Shown: positions 10,801-20,289, numbered from the stretch's first letter. The stretch: 64,000 bases of DNA from Cellvibrionaceae bacterium (GCA_002707785.1 PANW01000089.1:1-64000); one strand, 5' to 3'. Translations and numbers: made by a program. The notes: generated by a model not told the origin, from the letters alone.

Positions 10801-12557
10801 TAGGCTTGTTATTTTCACTGCTCTTTATCATCGCTTTATCAACAATTCCATCGATTGTTGTGAGCAGGGTATGGGAACAATCTATAACTAGCGCAATGGC
10901 TATAGGATTACTGCAAACATTAGTGCTTACCCCCGCGGTTGCCGTTGTTGTTTTACTCTATGTACAGCGGAGAACAAAGTTCCCTTCTACTCAGTTCTCT
11001 GAACCCGAATTTTCAACAGAGAACAGCGACCAACACGAGTCAACTAAATCCGCAGCGATACGCTTATGGGGTTGGTGCCTCGTATTTCTTTGCGGCATCT
11101 CTTTCTCGGGTCTCTCTCTGTACTGGGCAGATAACAACGTGAGTTTCTATAGCGAAGCTCTGCTCTATTTGGCAACTCTATGGATCTTTATTGCCCATCG
11201 GCACGCTCTCCGTCGGGCGTTTACTGTCATCGCGGTCACGGCCTTGGCTGCGACGATTGCCCTGCCCATTTTGGCACCGCTCATTCAAGTATTGGAATAT
11301 CAGCTCGAGGCCACATCTTGGCTTAATTTTGCAACGCTGTTGAGTTGTTTTTGGTTGGTCCGCTATTTGTCGCAACACTGGCAAGGCGATCATCTATCAT
11401 TACCGAGTTACAACAGCCTCTGGCGCCCGTTGGGATTACTGCTTGTCTCTAGCGTTGCTGTCGAATGGTACGTCACCGACTCCATCAGCTTAGGCTGGGG
11501 CCTGGCGTGGTTACCGGTTTGGGTGTTATTGACCATGGGACGCTCGTTTTCGCCTCTCACCCTTTACGCAGTAGGGCTGCTTCTTTGCCTCGCCCTGATC
11601 GCAGGTTATGGAGTCGATGCGTGGTTGCTGTCTACGATAGATTTTGACGCTCTCTACCTGAGCTGGAGTCTCTATGGGCTCGCTGTGTTCACCATCCCCA
11701 TGGCGTTATTTTTAGGTTATTGGTTAGCAAGATCCAATCGGCTACTGAGTTCTAACAATAACACCCTGATGGTACTACTGCCGTTATTGTGTCTCTGTAT
11801 GATTCAGATCACCTACACCAGCAACTGGCCCGTTGACGAAAGCTATTATGTTATCAATGGATCTTTTGAGCTCGCCCACGGAATCGTCTTTGCATTGGGC
11901 TTTATCAGCCGGCGGCACCTAAAATATGGGGCTGCCGTGATCATCCTATTGGGACTTTTCAACGCAGGGCAATGGATCTCTGAATCTTACGCCGAGCAAG
12001 CGCCTCAAAAACCCAAAGAGTTAGACCGCCCCGAAGAGGATCTACAGCAACGGCCTCTGCCACCAACGCTAAATACGATTTCAGAGTCCAGTCGTCAACA
12101 GCCGCCCTACTCCAATCCACTTGAAACCGCCAACGGCGAAGCAGCAGCCAAAAGCGACTCGCCGTTATCAAAAGAGCGCGCCAGCCGAGCAGATAGCAAC
12201 CAATTAAAAGTGATTGAATCTAATAGCCTTAGAGAGAATGAACAAACACCACTGGAGCCTGAAACCGATGAAAAAAGCAAAACTCCAGCTAAAGACGAAG
12301 CAAAGGATTCTGACCCGAATACTGACAATAGATTAAGTAATGAACCTGTTGTACCACCCCAGTCAAACTGGACAGAGCTGCTCTCTGGCTTCAACGTGCG
12401 CATTGATGTGCCTGTCATTATTCTACTGTCATTATTCCTTTCTGGATTGTCTGGGCAGTGGCTACGCCAAAGACTTCCACCACGGTTTTCCTCAGGGGCC
12501 AGTATGAAACACGCGACCAATTCCCGCGAAGAAACCAAACAATATAGTAAGAGGTGA
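7827..12557 (+). CDS. Giant membrane protein: CoxE/vWA-like N-terminal module, winged-helix-like region and multi-pass C-terminal membrane domain
   Basis: LPRFIQELKHHGYSIGTDEAVNA (CoxE-like N-terminus); GGLFHPITGTRPQLPEFILLIESNSVDDHQRVYSMQWYHYLLDQGL (vWA-like); ATAIYPECHFGITRHLAADYLG...LCRLPWMRRGVMPDHLR; then many hydrophobic segments. Start at 7827 (MDTAQF) preferred over TTG 7821. Confidence 0.7.
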   Translation: MDTAQFLEKLPRFIQELKHHGYSIGTDEAVNAHKIILKDSLSHNTDDEKNATLDSVYLQQTLSPVFCSSEEQQQHFRQHLDHWLARNNDAIAGADEDEDIADDATPPSAFSWPAAMLLVIALALGISAFLLTPVPSAIDDNGDSIANNDSSQLQDTQGVDDRSDNPAADPTSITEKKSTKPTPSALVRWLTDDNSIRPLMLAGMLVSASIALLLWRRRRAQITRGSTDGEETTPFSLSHWAGNLHAPIAVRKSIQRLRVHELVRTNSLDINASIRATIAHGGLFHPITGTRPQLPEFILLIESNSVDDHQRVYSMQWYHYLLDQGLIVTPYWYTGTPWQELFDEQGHRLSWQQLVGQNNQKRLLVMGDAERWFHPITGQLPSQSQDISEFSRAALLTPKAVIDWDNHEWQFQQLGLVPFHFDVEGVQQLSNYWQQDEQHLEYTVPSSDRPFPSLLEDYQIVDYRDLNFVKRVVASLEDYLSPKCFKLLCATAIYPECHFGITRHLAADYLGDLNSFNALDKLSPLCRLPWMRRGVMPDHLRLLLLQKLDRKELDQLRNKLARNLKLETGDSSSLRLRRFLAPSSLTQRWLRKLLGRSEHSSFSRDAVFVKIMSGKSPLRLTLASATAQRWNKLVQQRWFMAIAVTLTMTATIYGWLETVPEISTWISSAVDTLSYVGFFVALSVAAFFVAEFYRNRPLPFRYPVKLVSQVLVALNLVYFILTELTDSITLSTSLPYYQCAILMVILHLQSRIRLPLSHSQSNNDILNAIAALPVKTLARWIVTWSLALYAFNLLLGTPLFSLINRDQNFWDPTGDPLGALPQLASDFSSSLFMASMVAAIAYSLRPYLGWSHREAIRGATISIEVKFLLMAIFGGFLELSAPLIDSVSDSHFLKAIISPAMSYPAAIIALGIQGVLLGMFARVDILKKGVQLIAVFSLVAIAYYPLARALTGTDSALPQFSSADFSLGGFLVYCLLIGTIKREDARPIRDAIGLLFSLLFIIALSTIPSIVVSRVWEQSITSAMAIGLLQTLVLTPAVAVVVLLYVQRRTKFPSTQFSEPEFSTENSDQHESTKSAAIRLWGWCLVFLCGISFSGLSLYWADNNVSFYSEALLYLATLWIFIAHRHALRRAFTVIAVTALAATIALPILAPLIQVLEYQLEATSWLNFATLLSCFWLVRYLSQHWQGDHLSLPSYNSLWRPLGLLLVSSVAVEWYVTDSISLGWGLAWLPVWVLLTMGRSFSPLTLYAVGLLLCLALIAGYGVDAWLLSTIDFDALYLSWSLYGLAVFTIPMALFLGYWLARSNRLLSSNNNTLMVLLPLLCLCMIQITYTSNWPVDESYYVINGSFELAHGIVFALGFISRRHLKYGAAVIILLGLFNAGQWISESYAEQAPQKPKELDRPEEDLQQRPLPPTLNTISESSRQQPPYSNPLETANGEAAAKSDSPLSKERASRADSNQLKVIESNSLRENEQTPLEPETDEKSKTPAKDEAKDSDPNTDNRLSNEPVVPPQSNWTELLSGFNVRIDVPVIILLSLFLSGLSGQWLRQRLPPRFSSGASMKHATNSREETKQYSKR

Positions 12558-12560
12558 GCT

Positions 12561-13373
12561 ATGCATCGTACTACGACAGAAAGACTCAAAAATATACAGA
12601 CACACTTGCAGCTAGAGCCCGACGGCCTGCTGGGTCCGCAGACATTAACGGCAATTGAACAGGCCCTTCAGATTGTATCCAAACCTCATGCACGAGAGGA
12701 AAAACCAGATCCAGCCGCAGTGACTAAATCGCTTCATCTGACGCTCGATACCGAGGAATTACAAGCGATTATCAACGATGAAATCGGTTCGCCCGAATAC
12801 TATAAAAAGCGCTTGCGATCGCCCTGCTGGCCTGGTGGTGATTCGGGCATCACCATCGGCGTCGGCTATGACTTGGGCTATGTCGACAAAGATAGGTTCC
12901 TAGACGACTGGAGCTCACAGCTCTCCGCACCTCACCTTCAAAAACTGAGCAAATACTGCGCCGTTAAAGGTGCTCAAGCAAAGTCAAAGTTGCGCTTTCT
13001 AGCCGACATTAAAATCCCTCTAACCAAGGCCAGCATCGTTTTTCGATCTACCTCCGTGCCCGCTTACGCGGCGAGAACTCGTCGAGCTTTTCCGGGCATT
13101 GAGAATCTCACCCCTATCGCACAAACCACATTGCTGTCACTGGTCTATAACCGCGGCGCAAGCATGAAAGGCGATAGTCGAAAGGAAATGCGCGCAATTC
13201 GAATGCTCGTTAAAACACGGGACTATCAAGGCATGGCAGATCAGGTTCGCAGTATGAAACGCCTTTGGGAAGGACGAGGCTTAGACGGGCTATTGATTCG
13301 AAGGGAACGTGAAGCGCTCGCACTGGAAAGGGCTCACAAAGGAAAGAAATCAAAGAAAACCGTAATCGTCTAA
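12561..13373 (+). CDS. Peptidoglycan-binding plus lysozyme-like muramidase, no signal peptide
   Basis: N-terminal LQLEPDGLLGPQTLTAIEQAL (PG_binding_1-like); DEIGSPEYY...GGDSGITIGVGYDLGY lysozyme-fold catalytic pattern (E, D, T). Confidence 0.75.
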   Translation: MHRTTTERLKNIQTHLQLEPDGLLGPQTLTAIEQALQIVSKPHAREEKPDPAAVTKSLHLTLDTEELQAIINDEIGSPEYYKKRLRSPCWPGGDSGITIGVGYDLGYVDKDRFLDDWSSQLSAPHLQKLSKYCAVKGAQAKSKLRFLADIKIPLTKASIVFRSTSVPAYAARTRRAFPGIENLTPIAQTTLLSLVYNRGASMKGDSRKEMRAIRMLVKTRDYQGMADQVRSMKRLWEGRGLDGLLIRREREALALERAHKGKKSKKTVIV

Positions 13374-13562
13374 TAGATACGTATCTCACCTATAACGAAA
13401 AAACTACTGGGTCATCTAACTCATCGGTTGTAGATAGATTCACGGGTTCTAGTGCAGAGAGTGTGCCGCTTCTGGCCTACACGCCACTCAAGAGGACTAA
13501 CACTTCACCTTCCACCTTAAAATAGGAGGTTTCGTGCACATAAACGTCAAATAACTTATAGT

Positions 13563-13574
13563 TTGGTTAACCAA
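13563..13574. promoter_or_regulatory. Perfect 12-bp palindrome TTGGTTAACCAA upstream of lipoprotein gene
   Basis: Read directly; 26 bp before ATG 13601. Confidence 0.35.
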
Positions 13575-13600
13575 CCTCTACAGATGGAGAAATAATCACA

Positions 13601-14827
13601 ATGAAATCCAGAATAGCGAATGGACTCTCACTCCTCGCATGTGTACTTTTGGTCGTGGCCTGCAGTCCGGAGTCAACTCAAAATGACAGCGCTGCTGCAG
13701 CTGTCGCTACCCCCAATACTGCCACCACAACACCGTCTCTCGCATCCGAGGATGAAACACATCAAGTCACCATTGATCTCGGTGCCGAAGACACACTCAA
13801 GGTGCTGTACAGTTATCCAAACTCTCCGTCCTCTGCTGAGTCGTTAACAGACACTATCGAGCATTACCTCAATCAGCGCCTACAGCGAGATACCATTGGC
13901 AATGCATCGGCCATCGTCAGCATAAATAGCGACGGGGACTACGAAGCTGTTCTCAGTGGAGACTACGATCATATCAGTGACTACCAGTCACAAATCTCCA
14001 CCTTTTTAGCCAACGGTGAGTTAGCAGCAAAGGCTGTCGTGAATCTGAAGAACAACAAGTTATGGAACGAAGACGAATGGCGATTCTTCTTACCGCTGGG
14101 GCTGTCGATTATCAATCAACGTTCCGTGCAGCTGTTGCACTTCCCGCCAGATTACTCCCTGCCAGAGCAAAACTATCTCGATTCGAAAACCAGTCAACGC
14201 TGGGAAAAGTTGCTAGTTTTAAACGATGTTGCCAATGATGAGGTGACTCTCTACGAGAGCATTCTGGATGTCGCACCGATTGCAGCGCCCGCCAGTGCCG
14301 GCAGCACCCTGAGTGAGACTTACAGCTATTTCGAACCCTATGTGGTGAAAATGCTACCGCTGCTGCTGGATATCGATGAAGGCAGTAGCGACGCACTGCC
14401 GATTGTTGCCTATGGTGGGCCGGTACGGAGCTGGGTAACAAGCTACTTCAACATTGAAGATTTTGGAGTAAACAGTTTTGATACAGTCACCATTGATGGT
14501 GTTTCAGCGCCCATTCTAGGTGCCAACCATCCAAGCTACATCTGGTATGCCAAAGATCAAGGACGTGCGGCTGCCATGAACGTGATGCAAGAAGACCTGA
14601 TCTCAGCGTGCTGGCAAGCAAAGATGGGAGCAACGCCAACCTTGAACGGTGCCAGCACCCTCGCCAACTGTTCGACCTATTGGCAGGAAAAACCGATGAC
14701 GGTTTGCATCAACATGGAGATTCAAGCGTTTGATCAAACTGAAGACGAGGCGAAAAAATCCTGTAAAAATGATCTGCCGGATCTAGCAAAGCTGAACAAC
14801 AAAGAAACAACCCCAACCCAAATATAA
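13601..14827 (+). CDS. Predicted lipoprotein of unknown function
   Basis: Signal peptide with lipobox LLVVAC; 408 aa. Confidence 0.75.
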   Translation: MKSRIANGLSLLACVLLVVACSPESTQNDSAAAAVATPNTATTTPSLASEDETHQVTIDLGAEDTLKVLYSYPNSPSSAESLTDTIEHYLNQRLQRDTIGNASAIVSINSDGDYEAVLSGDYDHISDYQSQISTFLANGELAAKAVVNLKNNKLWNEDEWRFFLPLGLSIINQRSVQLLHFPPDYSLPEQNYLDSKTSQRWEKLLVLNDVANDEVTLYESILDVAPIAAPASAGSTLSETYSYFEPYVVKMLPLLLDIDEGSSDALPIVAYGGPVRSWVTSYFNIEDFGVNSFDTVTIDGVSAPILGANHPSYIWYAKDQGRAAAMNVMQEDLISACWQAKMGATPTLNGASTLANCSTYWQEKPMTVCINMEIQAFDQTEDEAKKSCKNDLPDLAKLNNKETTPTQI

Positions 14828-14884
14828 TCTAGTGATGCTGGCTGCTCGACTTATATCATTCGGGCGAGTTCGACATCTAGGGAT

Positions 14885-15040
14885 CCTCTGAAAAACAGGG
14901 TTACTTGTCATTGCGAACGTTAGCGCCAAAAGTAGGCGCTATTAAGCCAAGTAATCCAGCGTGGCGATAAACTCTGTTTTATAGTGCTAAACCATGGATT
15001 GCCACGTCGCTACGCTCCTCGCGATGACGTTTTTCAGAGG
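14885..15040. repeat. MITE-like palindromic intergenic repeat (156 bp)
   Basis: 12-bp terminal inverted repeats CCTCTGAAAAAC/GTTTTTCAGAGG; internal TGTCATTGCGAACG...GCTCCTCGCGATGACG and further complementarity. Confidence 0.8.
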
Positions 15041-15134
15041 TGCCCAGGGTATTTCTGAGCGATTCACAGTGCGCAAGGGAATACCCTCTCAAATTGCGGT
15101 CAAAGTTCGCACTTTGTAGATAACGACAATCAAC

Positions 15135-18100
15135 TTAGCTATCTTCGCTGAGAACCATCTCTCTCACTTGTAAGTGATGACAGTATTTGTTGAGTACTCG
15201 CAGAGTTTTCTCTCTTAATAGAGGTTTCAACAAATACTCATTCATACCGGCATTAAGGCACTCGGCCTTGTCCTGCAAAGACACACTAGCCGTTAATGCA
15301 ACAATTGGAAGGTACTCCAGTTTCGGTAGAGCTCGAATTCTTTTTACCGCTTCAATGCCATCCATTTTCGGCATGTGTCGGTCCATAAACACGAGATCAA
15401 CTGTATTTATTTCAAGGTACTGTACTGCTTGTAGTCCATCACCAACAATCTCTACATTACAGCCAAAGTCGACCAGCATGTGCATCAGCGCTAGTGCATT
15501 GATGTCATTATCTTCTACTATGAGTACCCGCGCTCGACTGCGATAACTATCTATAGAGAGTTTTTCGCCTTTTACTGTTTCGCTTTCTTCCACCAGCGGC
15601 AACGAAAGTTCTATAGACGCGGTCGTGCCCACACCGTACTGACTGGTGAGCATCATACTGCCGTCCATGAGTTCGATAAGCTGGCGTGAAATTGACAGCC
15701 CTAGACCCGTGCCGCCGTAGCTGTGCTGCACATTATTATCAACTTGGTAGAAATGACCAAATACATCTTGCAGCTTCTGCTTTTCAATACCGATTCCACT
15801 GTCTTTTATTTCCAAGTTTAGATCGGCAAAGCTGTCGCCAACACGGCTGCAGCGCACCTCAATCCAAACCCCGCCCTCTTCGGTAAACTTTACGGCATTG
15901 CCCACAAGATTACTCAGCACTTGTCGCAAACGTACGGGATCGCCTAAGAAATTCTGGGGTACATCATCGGGGTAACTCAATTCCAACTGGATGTTGCGAC
16001 GCTCGGTTTCTATCTCAAAGAGACTGACTAAATCCACCAACAGTCGCCGCAAGTTGAAGGGCTTTTGCATGAGCTCGAGTTTGTTGGCTTCAATTTTTGA
16101 GAACTCTAGAATGTCATTAATGATTTTGAGTAGAGAATTGCCCGCACTTATTTGAGATTTAACGTAGTGTTTCTGAGAAAAGTCGAGAGAGGTACGCTCG
16201 AGTAGCTCACTCATTCCCAACATACCACTTAAAGGTGTACGGATTTCGTGACTCATTTTGGCCAGAAATTCTTGCTTTGTCTGTTCGGATCGCTGTGCCA
16301 CATCTCGTTCACGCTCGGCCAATAACGTACGATGACGCCAACGCCAATAGAGAAGAACCAATATCGCCGCGATTAGGCTATACGCTAAATAGGCCCACGC
16401 ACTTAACCACCAGGGTGGTCGAATGGTAATATTCAAATATGCTGGTATTGCGTTCCATACACCATCATTGTTGGCGCCACGAACTTTAAATTTGTAGGTT
16501 CCAGGGTTTATTTGATGATAAACAACGCGATGATGATACTCGTCCGATAGCCAACTGCTATCCAGACCTTCTAGCTTGTACCGATAACGATTCAATTCAC
16601 TGCGAGTAAAATTGAGTGCAGAAAACTCAATAGCGAACGGTTGATCGTCATAGTTAAGAGTGATTGAATCTTCTGTTTCAAGTAAGATTTCCCGTTGACG
16701 CTGGCTGTGCAGCACAGAAAGCTGAGTGATCACAACTGGCGGTACAAATTGATTATTCTCTACTTGTTTGGGTTGAAAGAAATTCAGCCCGCCAACACCG
16801 CCAAAATATAGAAGCCCATCGCGCCCTTTGAGCTGACTGCCAGCAATGAACTCTCGCGACTGTACACCATCCCCTTCGTCGTAGCGTTGCGCAAAATTAG
16901 TGACGGGGTTATACCGCAAAAGACCATTTCGTGTACTTAGCCACAACTGATCACGCTCATCGGAAAGAATCCCCAGAATAGCCGTTTGCAAATGGTTTTG
17001 TGAATCCATGAAATGTTCGAAGGTGCCACTCACTGGATCAAACAAATTCAATCCACCGGCTTCAGTTCCCACCCACAACTTTCCATCTTCCCGCTCCAGC
17101 AGGCTATAGACGTGGTTATGGCTAATGCTTTTGGGATTTGCTGGATCATGGACATAGCGCTCAAAACGCTCTAACTCGGGGAAAAAACGATGCAGCCCTG
17201 CCGAGGCGGTGCCCACCCACAAACGTTGCTGAGCATCCACGAGCAGTGTTTGTACATAATCGTCACCAATCGACGAAGGATCATTGGGATCGTGTCGATA
17301 GGCGGTGAAACGATCGGAGTCGATATCATAGCGGTTGAGTCCACCGCGCCAAGTCCCCAACCAAATATGCCCTTCGTCATCTTCAGTAATGGCAAAAACG
17401 GTGTCATCACTGATCGCGTGAGGATTATCAGCGTCAGGAAGATAGCGCGTAAATGTTTCAGTCCGCGGATCAAAGCGGTTCATCCCACCGGTGTAATTTC
17501 CTAACAGGAAATCCCCTGATTGTATGCGGGTAATATTCATGGGATGGTTGTTGCTAATGCTTGCGCTATTTTTTGGATCATTCTGAAAGCGCTTGACCGC
17601 GCCTGTGGCACCATCAATACGACTCATACCACCACCGTCACCCACCACCCACAGTGTGCCGTCGGGATCCTCCAACATGCCATTTACAGTATCGGTTGCG
17701 AGAGAGTTAGGATTGCCAGGTTGATGCCGTGTTAGCTGGAACTTATTGCGTTTTTCATCCAGTTTGAATACTCCACCGTAGTAAGTACCCGCCCAAAGTG
17801 TACCGGCGTTGTCTTCAAACAGAGATTTGATTTCTTGTCCCGGCAAATAGCGAGTAAAGGTTTGCGTGGATCGATCAAACAGATTTAACCCGCCGTTGGT
17901 ACCCACCCACAATCGCCCCTTGCGATCTTCATAGATGGTCCAAACGAAGTCGTTGCTGAGGCTGCTATTGTCTTCTGCATCAAAACGAAAATGGGTAAAT
18001 TCGCCGTTGCGAGGGTCGAAACGATTCAAGCCACCGCCAAAGGTAGCCACCCAAATCCAATGATTGGAATCTTCCTGAACATCCCACACCGCATTATGCG

Positions 18101-18905
18101 ATAGGCTCTTTGTGTCATCCGCGCTGTGTCGATAGTGAGTCCATCGCTGCTGTTGCACGTCAAAGCGTGATAGCCCACGATCACCGGTACCGACCCATAA
18201 ATTATTGACGCTGTCTTCGAATACGGACCAAATAGAGTCTCCGACCTCTGCGCCAATACGTTGAAACTCATGAGTTTGGGTGTTGAAGTACTGCAGGCCT
18301 TGATCCTAGGTTGCTAGCCACAAACCACCGTCATGGCTGCGTTTAACATCAACAATAACCTTGGGGCTGGAACTGGAATCATTTGACGCCTGTGGGCGCA
18401 CTTCCGTGTCGCTGGAAGACTCCAAACGCTCTGCTGGCGTAGAAGCATAACTGACGAACTCCCCATTTTTGAGCCGTTCGACCAAACCACCACCCTGAGT
18501 CCCGAGCCAGAGTGAGTCTCCTTCTCGCTCAACACTCCAAACAAAGCTACTCGGCAAGCCCTGATCAGCCATGTAGTGACGAAATTGGTAACCATCGAAT
18601 CGATTCAGGCCATTGCGAGTCCCAAACCACATAAAGCCCACAGCATCTTGCTCGATGGCAAATACTGTACTTTGACTGAGGCCATGCTGAAGTGTCAGCT
18701 GCTCCATCATGTCGTCCATCGCCACCGCAGCGGGAACAGCCAAGGACAACAGAGCAACAAAACGAAAACAATTAACGGGGTATTTGACCGTTAGGTAACG
18801 TCTCCAGCGTGTCAACAACGCTAAGCCTCGCCCGACCCTAGGCATAGACTTAAATGCCAGACTCAACATCCAATCCCCGTTTAAAATCCATTTCTGCAAT
18901 AACAC
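15135..18905 (-). pseudogene. Hybrid sensor histidine kinase (Reg_prop beta-propeller, Y_Y_Y, TM, HisKA, HATPase, REC) interrupted by one in-frame TAG at 18306-18308
   Basis: ORFs 15135..18158 and 18306..18905 lie in the same frame; the codons between them read ...LWLAT*DQGLQYFNTQTHEFQRIGAEVGDSIWSVFEDSVNNLWVGTGDRGLSRFDVQQQRW...; MSHEIRTPLSGMLGM, LIVEDNDINALAL, VFMDRHMPKMDG. Confidence 0.85.
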
Positions 18906-19151
18906 AGAATAGTAGAAAAATTGCAGCTTAACACATCAATTTTAGGAATAGGGATTATCGCGACAAGCCTGTTTTGATGAAATCTTTACAGAACAAGTAA
19001 GAATAGAAGGAAGGTTTGGTTGAAGATGCCGGTTTACGAAGAACAAACCGTTAGTAAGCCCTGACCCACAGCGTAGACTAAGCCTGTGTCGATGAACCTC
19101 AATCAAGGACATCACCAATCCCAATCGGTACTGGTGATGCCCTCCTCCGGC

Positions 19152-20279
19152 TTAAGAGCGCGCGAAGTTCTGCGTATGGTAAGCAGTATTACCAAACAAC
19201 AATTCAATCATCGTTAGACGTTTGAAATAGTGCCCCACGTCGAGCTCTTCGGTCACACCGATACCACCGTGGATTTGTACAGCCTCCTGACCAACAGCAC
19301 GGCCAGCCTTACCAATTCTCGCCTTCATGGCAGAAACGGCTTTGGCCACCCCTTCGCCACCTTGATCCAGTTTCATCGCTGCCATCAAGACAATGGATTT
19401 GGCCTGTTGATGCTCGATGAACATGTCAGCCATACGATGTTGCAACGCCTGGAATTTGGCAATAGGAACGCCAAACTGTACACGAGTTTTGGTGTACTCG
19501 ACGGTCTTTTGGTAAGCCACTTCCATGGCGCCAACGGCTTCAGCACAAATAGCCAGGGTAGCGCGCTGAATCACGTCTTCGATGATCGGCAGTGCTTTGC
19601 CTTCAGCGGCCAATAAGCTGTCTGCGGTCACTTCAACATTGTTTAGCTTCACTTCAGCTGCGCGAGCACCATCTTGTGTACGATAGCTCTGCACCTCTAC
19701 GCCAGTGGCCTTAGCATCAACCAGGAACAGAGAAATGCCGTCGTTATCCGTTTGTGCACCCGATGTTCTGGCAGAAACGATCAAGGTATCGGCAATACCA
19801 CCGTTAAGCACAACCGCTTTGTGGCCGTTCAAACGGAAACCTGCGTCAGTTTTTTCTGCCGTAGTGGTCACATCACTCAAGTCGTAGCGACCTTGTGGCT
19901 CAGCATAGGCAAATGCCAACTGAGTGGTGCCTTCCATAATACCCGCTATATATTGGGCTTTTTGTGCGTCGCTGCCGGCGTTGGCAATCAGGCCTCCGCC
20001 TAACACGGCGGTGGTCAGAAAAGGCTCAATAACGATACCTTTACCAAACTCTTCCATCACTACCATCAAATCGAGAGCACTGCCGCCGAGACCACCGTCT
20101 TCCTCTTTAAAGGGCACCATCAACCAGCCCAATTCAGCAAACAGCTTCCAATGATCTTGGTTGTAACCCACGTCACCCTTAACCACTTTCATGCGTGAAT
20201 CAAAGTCGTAGTCATTTTGTACAAATTTAGCAACGCTGTCCTGCAGCATTTGTTGCTCTTCGCTATAAGAAAAATCCAT
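19152..20279 (-). CDS. Acyl-CoA dehydrogenase (PimD-like small subunit type)
   Basis: MDFSYSEEQQMLQDSV..., VGQEAVQIHGGIGVTEELDVGHYFKRL. Confidence 0.88.
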   Translation of the reverse strand: MDFSYSEEQQMLQDSVAKFVQNDYDFDSRMKVVKGDVGYNQDHWKLFAELGWLMVPFKEEDGGLGGSALDLMVVMEEFGKGIVIEPFLTTAVLGGGLIANAGSDAQKAQYIAGIMEGTTQLAFAYAEPQGRYDLSDVTTTAEKTDAGFRLNGHKAVVLNGGIADTLIVSARTSGAQTDNDGISLFLVDAKATGVEVQSYRTQDGARAAEVKLNNVEVTADSLLAAEGKALPIIEDVIQRATLAICAEAVGAMEVAYQKTVEYTKTRVQFGVPIAKFQALQHRMADMFIEHQQAKSIVLMAAMKLDQGGEGVAKAVSAMKARIGKAGRAVGQEAVQIHGGIGVTEELDVGHYFKRLTMIELLFGNTAYHTQNFARS

Positions 20280-20289
20280 GATCGCCCCC

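Noticed and set aside
12561-13373. Prophage lysis cassette
   Set aside because: No phage structural, integrase or packaging genes nearby; the lysozyme-like gene is tightly coupled to the AAA+/membrane operon.
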